IMG/VR virus record: IMGVR_UViG_3300007540_000109 | Location: 1-23,781 of that record | Direction: 5' to 3' (one strand) | Length of the DNA stretch: 23,781 nucleotides | Origin: a virus | Position numbers and translations under genes: made by a program | Notes under the pieces: generated by a model | Seen by the model: the letters and a program-made list of their open reading frames with translations, nothing else | Database searches by the model: none | Told to the model about the DNA's origin: nothing | Shown here: positions 15,301-21,194 of the stretch, piece after piece | Position numbering within the stretch: the first letter of the stretch is position 1 | Layout of the letters: each line of letters begins with the position of its first letter

Positions 15301-16749
15301 GGTATTGCTAGAGTATGTGGAGATCAAAACAGCTTTGCCCTACAGTACATGGAAGATGATTCTGTATTTCATGTTGTAGATCGCCGTAGTCTTGCGAGGA
15401 CTAGTAAATCAACTTTAGAAAAGAATGCTAAAATCAACGTATTTGGATTAAATAGTATTGTACGTGATGTAAATCTAGTAAGTAAGATAACTGCTAAGAT
15501 GTCTTCTATGATAGCTATATCTGCTCAAGACAGTCCATACACTGCTCAAGATGAAGCAACCGGATTTAACGGTATTAACAGAGGATTAGAAGATCAAGTA
15601 TACAAGGAGAGGTACGAAATCGAGAAAAACACTGCTGAACAAGACGTTAAGAATTACAACGAGTTACGAGATAAATTAAGAAATGATATTGTTGGCGTGT
15701 TAGTGCATTTAGGATGTTTTTATGAAAAGTGTCTCGTCCCACGTCACGCTGTAGATACCCAAGTAAACGTCTATGCTAACTACTGTAAGTTCTTATTCGG
15801 TGGTGACACTAGATTTAATAAAAAGAACAAACGTTCGACTTACAGTTTTATTATTCCATTTGAATTACATCTAGGTATGTACGGAATCTCAGGATTACGA
15901 GTAATGGATTCTTTTATAATAAACAAAGACCTACTTCCAGTTACATATGGAGGTGACCCTAATCAACCAGTAGGGTTCCTGATCACTGGAGTAGAACATC
16001 AAGTAGACAGATCTAACTGGAGTACAAAAATAAAAACCCAGATCTATAATATAGATGAAAATCCTTCATCAGTCAATGTAACAAGCTTTTCTGATCTTAA
16101 AGAAGACTTTGTTGCCGCAGTAGAGCATATACAAATCGGAAGCTCTGGATTAGATGGTGCCCCAGGTGCTGGAGGAGTTGATTTAGTTCGAGGAGTAGAC
16201 GTAGTTGCAATCAACACTGAAGCAGACCTAGATACAGCTAGTACCAAACATTATTTAATACCTGCTGCTAAGGTGAAGTTTGAAGAAATGTTTAAAGACT
16301 GTGAAGCCGATATAGGATTACATTTAAAAATAAAATCATCTTTTAGAAGCGCAGCAGAGCAACGAGCATTGATAGACTGGGAACGTTATTATAGAACAGG
16401 CGGTAAACCGACAGATACAACGAGAAACAGGAGTGCAGAACTTTTTACTCTTAAAAACAAAGCTGTAGCCTGGCCAGGTGATTCAAATCATCAAAAAGGT
16501 CTTGCATTAGATTTATACGGTGCAAATAAAAACGGAGGAGCGACCACAGAAGAGCAAGCTCAAGGAAGAGAATGGGTTCGACTAAATGGAATTAAGTACG
16601 GCTGGTCCTGGTGGGATGGTAGAAACGCTAAAGAGCCTTGGCATTTTGTGTATGAAACAGATCCTTCTTCTCCAAGACTTAAAATATACGATTTTACTGG
16701 AATTGAAAATCACCCAGACATCAAAAAGCATATTGATGCATTAGCTTAA
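12358..16749 (+). CDS. Giant baseplate hub-like protein with C-terminal M15 zinc peptidase
   Basis: At 1463 residues this is the largest gene in the window. The N-terminal part has FGIRPRPGITGMTIHSH then MRPGYTVLLEWGHS (163-176), a pattern I associate with hub/baseplate proteins. A later region has FELHLGMYGISGLRVMDSF (1168-1186) and VGFLITGVEHQVDRSNW (about 1205-1221), suggesting a second hub-type beta domain. After a Gly-rich linker near 1240-1260 comes a VanY/M15-type peptidase (about 1275-1445): SFRS (1328-1331), S-x-H-x6-D with His1378 and Asp1385, and EPWHF with His1429, giving the His/Asp/His zinc set. Such enzymes cleave peptidoglycan stem peptides, so this likely opens the cell wall during injection, replacing the lysozyme of T4 gp5. 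The middle ~800 residues are unassigned. The gene overlaps gp53-like by four bases. Confidence 0.78.
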   Translation: MSLGDFKLGEPINQGVADKIKALQTVFGDTTDSKDRQSYINLQQAVPWIRMQSGVTITDDEKAKLYGVSKGNFLAKQNILFGLNARIDSQDGKGNSNVLQSYSPNDGVLPGYEVTSDFGIRPRPGITGMTIHSHNRFGSLRTAVVNFQCWSKEQIDAMEVLYMRPGYTVLLEWGHSKNLKFKPSGTPDGVQDMDLGIDFYDSKYTSAITLRNAILEKRKSNHFGYDAIVGTIKNFTWKLRKDGGYDCSTSLVTAGDLIESYKANFFLSQGKIIDDVIKELDDLKNQNNPTAVVFPNLFRDNYQAQAPQIGEALSNLMLGFAQQSNAAIKEIADFIDTAVPGGFDDKYKGKSDDIKARVVRSYFKNDGTDTGGTIPYEWARVNSIDKNNFALVRKAIAAVLRGVSVVNTQEVEHTFQGLSWRDKLYSVFNGYSHEYFYGAQLTEYFLQTKWPVLVNFFAGGQNGFDGSGTPNLDFPAGGRAAFQIPYENRAEAIKTFNEAFNRGDGFGFTYDEEEGKSEERSAIMQLYGTILNLIPHISADMPDGQKFFADQTNIGDPDGTGLTGDLSDLETQKLAQDRGLQGTWEEVRKLTHVRIRKGREGTLTYLEGRKANLRHSSLKYPDILVPSIGSTMAEEIKGVTPILYTGPNSTVTKTDLQQGLQRDEALKEIGYEGLETPDIPVYNVYNPLVELAGINDSKESIKDLFRPNYDPDDRDHTSQTRGFDVDPFPSDLSNVRFMVMKWTGFDSTRLLQEATVTGVDTETGATYTYHDPNDDYISKLHYYLRTKIESPYIQSHLSRDFSGATFRNVFRYRKITNPDEISSDVLGVTSGASAIKRESTKALILNQMTELLGGRFQSEKELLLRNYVYIRLGVLLEIINKHILRSDSEYFFTFQSTYDNGKAPEYLTFDDHISTDPRVCILPHTLLKVLDDTLVPEDKKGTDPKILNIEVSISYVLETLNKYIGAQGRVPMLDFMQSLLDGIARVCGDQNSFALQYMEDDSVFHVVDRRSLARTSKSTLEKNAKINVFGLNSIVRDVNLVSKITAKMSSMIAISAQDSPYTAQDEATGFNGINRGLEDQVYKERYEIEKNTAEQDVKNYNELRDKLRNDIVGVLVHLGCFYEKCLVPRHAVDTQVNVYANYCKFLFGGDTRFNKKNKRSTYSFIIPFELHLGMYGISGLRVMDSFIINKDLLPVTYGGDPNQPVGFLITGVEHQVDRSNWSTKIKTQIYNIDENPSSVNVTSFSDLKEDFVAAVEHIQIGSSGLDGAPGAGGVDLVRGVDVVAINTEADLDTASTKHYLIPAAKVKFEEMFKDCEADIGLHLKIKSSFRSAAEQRALIDWERYYRTGGKPTDTTRNRSAELFTLKNKAVAWPGDSNHQKGLALDLYGANKNGGATTEEQAQGREWVRLNGIKYGWSWWDGRNAKEPWHFVYETDPSSPRLKIYDFTGIENHPDIKKHIDALA

Positions 16750-16760
16750 TTATTAGTACT

Positions 16761-17363
16761 ATGTATATACCGCCATATAAAAAGAAGTTAGCAGATCAAT
16801 TTAAAAGAGCTCGTCGAGAAAAAGAAGGACTTGACCCATCACCTCCTACTTTTGACCCGCACGGTACTATTTTAGGCCAGCCTAAGATAGAGAATAGACC
16901 TGTCGGGAGAGAGTATACGAGGTATTTTGTAACGTACTTACCCACTAGGGAATTTTTTGAGATAGATATTAAGCTTTATAAAGAACTCCAAAAAGACCTA
17001 TCTGCTTTACGTATATATAAGGTGAGTTTGGTAAAATGGAATAGTACGTTGCCAAAAACCACTCAACTTATTAAAGGGTATTTAGAAAGAGGCTCAAACC
17101 ATACTAACTTTCATACATTAGTAAAACTCTCTAAAGAGCTCCCACAGTTATTTGACACAGTAATCGAGGATAGAACCTTTCAGCCAATCGCGTACACCCC
17201 AGGACAGGAGTTTAAAACTAAAGACGGAAAGGAGTATAAAGGTAGTTACGAATTCTTAAAAAATGGAGAAATACGTACACTTCCAAATTTAGACATAGAT
17301 CCTCAAGCTAGTAAGAAGAGACTCTATCCTATGGATAAAATCTTTACAGAGTTTGATCGTTAG
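16761..17363 (+). CDS. Probable virion/baseplate-associated protein, unknown function
   Basis: This 200-residue protein has a basic N-terminus (MYIPPYKKKLADQFKRARR) and a helical middle. Near the C-terminus is YTPGQEFKTKDGKEYKGSYE (about 144-163) followed by KNGEIRTLP. The last motif resembles a Y-x-x-G-x-E-F-x-(x)n-G-K-x-Y-x-G-x-Y pattern I recall in virion proteins of marine T4-like phages; this is recollection, not a search. It lies 11 bases after the giant baseplate gene and is the last gene before the replication module, so it is most likely the last structural gene of the late unit. No enzyme motif is visible. Confidence 0.6.
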   Translation: MYIPPYKKKLADQFKRARREKEGLDPSPPTFDPHGTILGQPKIENRPVGREYTRYFVTYLPTREFFEIDIKLYKELQKDLSALRIYKVSLVKWNSTLPKTTQLIKGYLERGSNHTNFHTLVKLSKELPQLFDTVIEDRTFQPIAYTPGQEFKTKDGKEYKGSYEFLKNGEIRTLPNLDIDPQASKKRLYPMDKIFTEFDR

Positions 17364-17382
17364 AAAATAATTCGTATATTAA
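17353..17382 (+). promoter_or_regulatory. Weak candidate Bacteroidota-type promoter before the polymerase gene
   Basis: TTG (17353-17355), a 19-base spacer and TATATTAA (17375-17382) partially fit the -33/-7 Bacteroidota consensus, missing the final TTG of TAnnTTTG. It overlaps the end of the upstream gene and would place the start site close to the polymerase ATG at 17405. This is where virion genes give way to replication genes. Confidence 0.3.
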
Positions 17383-17404
17383 TAAAGGTTATGAATAAGA
17401 AGTT

Positions 17405-18745
17405 ATGTTTTACATCGTTGAAAGCGATAATCAGTTAAAGTATCTTTGTAATTTAGGCAGACAAGGAGGTTATATAGAGGTGGTTAGATCTAACGACCGC
17501 TATCATCCTATGCTTTCTTCTGCTGTAGCGATTTACATTAGGCCTTTAGATCATAAGGAAGGTTATATTCTACCTATCGATCATGAGGAAGGACTTAACC
17601 TCTCAAAGAAAGAGGTACAAGAGGTTTTAAAATGCTTTGATACACTGTATACGTTTAATAAAAAGAACTTCTTATACTACTTCTCTCACGGTAATATCAA
17701 TGATATTAACCTAATGTATTCGATGGTTGAATACGATACCCTCAGATTACCAGATCCTCCGCAGACTATTCAATGGTATTATAACAGAATGTCTGACAAA
17801 AAAGACTTGAACCGTATCATCCCGCTTGCTAAACTACATGAGAGATGTGAGAGGAGTTATAATAGTCTTATTGAAATAATTGAAAACTACCAAGACATAT
17901 TAAAAGATCCTAGCTGGCCATTTTATAATAACTTAGCTACAGCAGTCTTCTATTTATCAGAACATAACGGAGTAAGAATTACCTATGAAGAATTTATTGA
18001 CAAGTTTAAACCGAATAACCCTAGCTTCAGTATTGCAGATAATATTTGTTATACAAGCTATAATCTTTATAATCCCACTAGTCGTCCTACTTCTGCCTTT
18101 AATAGCGTTAATTTCGCCGCTATCCCAAAGAAAGAAGAATTTAGAAAAGCCATCATTCCAAGGAACGATCGATTTATAGAATTCGATTTCGACGGATATC
18201 ACATCAGGTTGATCGCTGAAGTAATAGGTTACGAGTTCACTCCTGAAAGCGTGCACACTCAATTAGGTAGGATGTACTTTAACAAAGAGGAGCTAACTGA
18301 AGAGGAGTATAAACAATCTAAACAGACTACCTTCCAGATCATGTACGGTGGTGTTCCGGACAAATACAGACACATAGAGTTTTTTGATAAGGTAGCCTCT
18401 TATATAAATGAGATGTGGACCAGGTTTACTGTTGATGGAGTCGTTAGAGCTCCTATATCAAACAAGCCTTTCTACTCTAACCTTAAGGATATGAATCCTC
18501 AAAAACTTTTCAACTATGTTATACAAAGTTTGGAAACCTCAAGAAATATTCTTATCTTAAAAGAAGTATTAGGTTATTTAAAAGACAAGAAGTCTGGAGT
18601 AGCATTGTATACGTACGATGCGATACTTTTTGACTTTGATTTATCTGACGGAAAAGAGACGTTAGAAGAGCTTAAACGGTTATTAGAAACATCTGGGAAA
18701 TACCCAGTAAAATTTAAAAGTAATACAAACTTAGTTTTGGATTAG
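17405..18745 (+). CDS. polA: Compact family A DNA polymerase with degenerate exonuclease domain
   Basis: Most of the family A core is traceable in 446 residues. The SRPTS element (226-230) corresponds to the GRLSS region. Motif A is RFIEFDFDGYHIRLIAE with Asp261 at the metal-binding position. Motif B is KQSKQTTFQIMYGG with Lys306, Phe310, Tyr314 and Gly315 at O-helix positions. FNYVIQ (369-374) matches the N..Q element, and motif C is LYTYDAILF with Asp405. Differences from E. coli Pol I, aligned by eye: His266 at steric-gate Glu710, Tyr302 at Arg754, and Ala406 at Glu883. Residues 1-115 resemble a 3'-5' exonuclease fold (GYILPIDH at 53-60, EYDTLRLPD) but lack the DxE and D catalytic residues. 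It probably synthesises phage DNA, with proofreading lost or supplied elsewhere. It heads the replication module. An ATG at 17391 is out of frame. Confidence 0.85.
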   Translation: MFYIVESDNQLKYLCNLGRQGGYIEVVRSNDRYHPMLSSAVAIYIRPLDHKEGYILPIDHEEGLNLSKKEVQEVLKCFDTLYTFNKKNFLYYFSHGNINDINLMYSMVEYDTLRLPDPPQTIQWYYNRMSDKKDLNRIIPLAKLHERCERSYNSLIEIIENYQDILKDPSWPFYNNLATAVFYLSEHNGVRITYEEFIDKFKPNNPSFSIADNICYTSYNLYNPTSRPTSAFNSVNFAAIPKKEEFRKAIIPRNDRFIEFDFDGYHIRLIAEVIGYEFTPESVHTQLGRMYFNKEELTEEEYKQSKQTTFQIMYGGVPDKYRHIEFFDKVASYINEMWTRFTVDGVVRAPISNKPFYSNLKDMNPQKLFNYVIQSLETSRNILILKEVLGYLKDKKSGVALYTYDAILFDFDLSDGKETLEELKRLLETSGKYPVKFKSNTNLVLD

Positions 18746-18751
18746 TAAAAT

Positions 18752-18760
18752 CTATTTATA
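18752..18760 (+). promoter_or_regulatory. CTATTTATA element abutting an ATG
   Basis: The exact CTATTTATA core ends at 18760 and an ATG starts at 18761. If it acts like the other elements, transcription would begin at about 18766-18770, past that ATG. This suggests a late-transcribed, nearly leaderless gene beginning at the in-frame ATG 18770, or a chance match. Confidence 0.4.
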
Positions 18761-19213
18761 ATGGAAGTTATGACACAAGAATTCGGTTACGATTTTATCA
18801 CCGAGAATAGCATTTGGAACGACGATATGAGCAATAAATTATTCTGTACATTTACTACGGAAGAGAATCTTGATACTTTGATCACTGAGATTAAGGGCAA
18901 GTACGATATCATGTACAATAAGATCTTTGTTCTATATTCTAAGAGCAATCAAGAATATATCTGTACGTATAATGTCGATTTTGGCAATGTAGCCAACTTC
19001 CTAGACAATACTATCTTAGTACATAGAAAGAAAGAATCCAACACTTTATATACCATCAACGCATTAAACACTCTAATTAAGGAACTCAACGGAGGAATAC
19101 CAGATTCTAGGTATAGAGTTAACTGGAGCGATTTCCGCAACTGTATTCTACTCACTAGAGGCCCAGAGTTAAAGCGTATCAATACTCGATTACATCAAAT
19201 AATTGAACTTTAA
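18761..19213 (+). CDS. Unknown 150-residue protein between polymerase and SSB genes
   Basis: This soluble, mixed alpha/beta protein (147 residues if it starts at the in-frame ATG 18770) has no recognised enzyme motif. Distinct stretches are NKLFCTFTTEENLDTLITEI, a middle with KIFVLYSKSNQEYICTYNVD, and a C-terminal part with KKESNTLYTINALNTLIKEL, VNWSDFRNCILLTRG and a terminal helix. The C-terminal half has the look of a small regulatory or nucleic-acid-associated domain, but I do not recognise it. ATG 18770 is preceded by GAAGTT, like several starts here, and a CTATTTATA element lies directly before 18761; both favour 18770. Genes on both sides are replication genes, so a replication-associated role is possible. 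T4 RegA was considered, but no resemblance was seen. Confidence 0.7.
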   Translation: MEVMTQEFGYDFITENSIWNDDMSNKLFCTFTTEENLDTLITEIKGKYDIMYNKIFVLYSKSNQEYICTYNVDFGNVANFLDNTILVHRKKESNTLYTINALNTLIKELNGGIPDSRYRVNWSDFRNCILLTRGPELKRINTRLHQIIEL

Positions 19214-19214
19214 G

Positions 19215-19245
19215 TTGGCTCGTAAGGATACATTTCGTATCTTTA
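19215..19245 (+). promoter_or_regulatory. Bacteroidota-type housekeeping promoter for the SSB gene
   Basis: TTG (19215-19217), a 20-base spacer and TATCTTTA (19238-19245) match the Bacteroidota consensus TTG-N~19-21-TAnnTTTG at all but the last base. The element lies in the only substantial gap in the replication module (19214-19290) and would give a leader of about 40 bases before ATG 19291. It implies host RNA polymerase transcription of SSB and downstream genes. Confidence 0.5.
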
Positions 19246-19290
19246 TATTCGAAAGATAATACAAACAGTTATAATTAAATTAGTTTTTCT

Positions 19291-20106
19291 ATGGATTTAT
19301 CCGCTATCAAGCAGAAACTTCAGGCTCAACAGTCAAACGGACGTGAGCGTGAAAAGATCGATTACGAAGCTACATTTTGGAAGCCCTCAGTAGGTAAGCA
19401 TCAGATCCGAATTGTACCTTCTATGTTTAACCCTGAAATGCCTTTCAGTGAACTCTACTTCCATTACGGAATTGGTAAGTATCCTATGATTGCATTGACT
19501 AACTTTGGAGAGCAAGATCCTGTTGTTGATTTTGTTAACGAGTTGCGTAAGACTTCTGACCGTGATAACTGGTCATTGTCTGGTAAATTAGCTCCAAAGA
19601 TGCGTGTTCACGCTCCAGTCGTTGTGCGTGGTGAAGAAGACAAAGGAGTTCGCTTATGGGGCTTTGGTAAGCAAGTTTACAACACATTGTTGCAACTAGC
19701 TGCTGATGAAGATATCGGCGACTTTACAGACATCATCAACGGTTACGATATCGTTATCGAAGTAGTACAAGGCAACCCTTACCCGCAGACTTCTGTGCGT
19801 ATCAAGCCTAAGCAGACTCCTTTGAGTGATGATAACAACTTAGTAACAAAATGGACTAAAGAGCAACCAGATCCATTAAAGTCTTTCTCTAAGTACGATT
19901 TTGATTTTATCAAGCGTAATCTTGAAAACTGGCTATCAGGTAATGAAGACGGTGGTGATTCAGCACCAGCTCCTGTACAGGCAGCGCCAGCAGCAATGCA
20001 AGCATCTGCTAACAACTTTACTGTAGAGACTCAAGCTCCTAAGAAAGCTGATACAGTAAGTCAGTTTGACGACTTATTTGGCGGTAACGACGATCTACCG
20101 TTCTAA
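19291..20106 (+). CDS. 32: Single-stranded DNA-binding protein (T4 gp32-like)
   Basis: This 271-residue protein has a gp32-like plan. A Lys/Arg N-terminus (1-23) would serve cooperative binding. The core includes FWKPSVGKHQIRIVPS (29-44), LYFHYGIGKYPMIALTNFG (55-73) and VWGFGKQVY-like RLWGFGKQVYNTL. A flexible Ala/Pro/Gln linker (about 222-250) precedes the acidic tip FDDLFGGNDDLPF. The tip ends like bacterial SSB tails (DDxPF), which recruit replication partners. Unlike T4 gp32 there is no cysteine at all, so the gp32 zinc site is absent. It coats unwound strands for polymerase, UvsX and helicase. All ten Arg codons are CGN (eight CGT), against mostly AGA in the structural genes, which suggests selection for high expression. 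The start has no Shine-Dalgarno. Confidence 0.85.
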   Translation: MDLSAIKQKLQAQQSNGREREKIDYEATFWKPSVGKHQIRIVPSMFNPEMPFSELYFHYGIGKYPMIALTNFGEQDPVVDFVNELRKTSDRDNWSLSGKLAPKMRVHAPVVVRGEEDKGVRLWGFGKQVYNTLLQLAADEDIGDFTDIINGYDIVIEVVQGNPYPQTSVRIKPKQTPLSDDNNLVTKWTKEQPDPLKSFSKYDFDFIKRNLENWLSGNEDGGDSAPAPVQAAPAAMQASANNFTVETQAPKKADTVSQFDDLFGGNDDLPF

Positions 20107-20108
20107 GT

Positions 20109-21194
20109 ATGGCTAAGAGAAAAGGAGTATCAGAGACCGCAAAGGCGGCTATTAAGAAGGGATTTGATCTCAATAGTTTTAAGAAGAATAAAGGTCTAGC
20201 TTCTACGAGCATTAAGTTTAAGGAGCAGAGCTGGATTCCACTCTCTAAATCTTTCCAGGAGATTACTTCTATTCCAGGTATTCCTGAAGGTCATATTACT
20301 CTCTTACGTGGTCATTCGGATACCGGTAAAACTACAGCACTCCTAGAGGCTGCAGTTAACGCTCAGAAGATGGGCGTACTACCGGTATTCTTGATCACTG
20401 AGATGAAGTGGTCTTGGGAGCACGCTAAGGAAATGGGACTAGAAGTCCAAGAGGTTGTTGATAAAGATACTGGAGAGATTTACGATTACGAAGGATTCTT
20501 TATTTATGCCGATAGAGGTAACTTGCATACCATTGAAGATGTAGCTAGCTTTATATTGGACTTGATTGACGAACAGAAGAAAGGTAACTTACCTCACAAC
20601 ATGTGTTTCTTCTGGGATAGTATTGGATCAGTACCTTGTGAACTATCTGTACGTTCAAATAAGAACAATAACGAATGGAATGCCGGAGCAATGTCTACTC
20701 AGTTTGCTAATAATGTAAACCAGAAGATCTTGCTATCAAGAAAAGAAGGTAATCCATATACGAATACTTTAGTTGCAATCAACAAGGTATGGACGATGAA
20801 GCCTGAATCCCCTATGGGTCAGCCTAAACTACAGAACAAAGGAGGAATGTCTATGTGGTATGATGCTACGATGGTAGTAACATTCGGGAACATTACCAAC
20901 CCAGGTACTAGTAAGATCAAGGCTATTAAAGACGGCTTACAGGTAGAGTTTGCCAAACGTACTAATATTCAGATTGAAAAGAACCATATTAATGGTATTC
21001 AATCTCGAGGTAGAATTGTTATGACTCCTCACGGGTTTATCGACGATGAGAAAAAAGCTATCGATAAGTATAAAGATGCGCATAAAGACCGCTGGTTGAC
21101 GCTCTTAGGATCGGTAGAGTTTGATCTCGTAGAAGAGGGATCTATGGAGGAAGATATCCGAGATATCGGAGTAGAATTAACACCAGACTTTTAA
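20109..21194 (+). CDS. uvsX: UvsX-like RecA-family recombinase
   Basis: This 361-residue protein has a RecA core. Walker A is GHSDTGKTT (68-76). A candidate catalytic Glu98 follows the second strand (FLITEMKWSWEHA). Walker B is CFFWDSIGS (166-174). SRGRIVMTPHGFI lies near the C-terminus. The N-terminal 35 residues are Lys-rich, and the C-terminus is acidic (FDLVEEGSMEEDI). Length and order fit T4 UvsX (about 390 residues). It forms filaments on SSB-coated DNA and performs strand exchange, which in T4 initiates recombination-dependent replication. The start is two bases after the SSB stop and the stop shares a base with the next start (TAATG), indicating one operon for SSB, UvsX, exonuclease and helicase. 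Confidence 0.92.
   Translation: MAKRKGVSETAKAAIKKGFDLNSFKKNKGLASTSIKFKEQSWIPLSKSFQEITSIPGIPEGHITLLRGHSDTGKTTALLEAAVNAQKMGVLPVFLITEMKWSWEHAKEMGLEVQEVVDKDTGEIYDYEGFFIYADRGNLHTIEDVASFILDLIDEQKKGNLPHNMCFFWDSIGSVPCELSVRSNKNNNEWNAGAMSTQFANNVNQKILLSRKEGNPYTNTLVAINKVWTMKPESPMGQPKLQNKGGMSMWYDATMVVTFGNITNPGTSKIKAIKDGLQVEFAKRTNIQIEKNHINGIQSRGRIVMTPHGFIDDEKKAIDKYKDAHKDRWLTLLGSVEFDLVEEGSMEEDIRDIGVELTPDF

Noticed and set aside
17957-18262. 101-codon open frame on the - strand within the polymerase gene
   Set aside because: It is a shadow of the polymerase coding frame, which carries conserved motif A here. There is no independent support.
18761-19213. RegA-like translational repressor
   Set aside because: Size and location are compatible, but no part of the sequence resembles T4 RegA as I know it.
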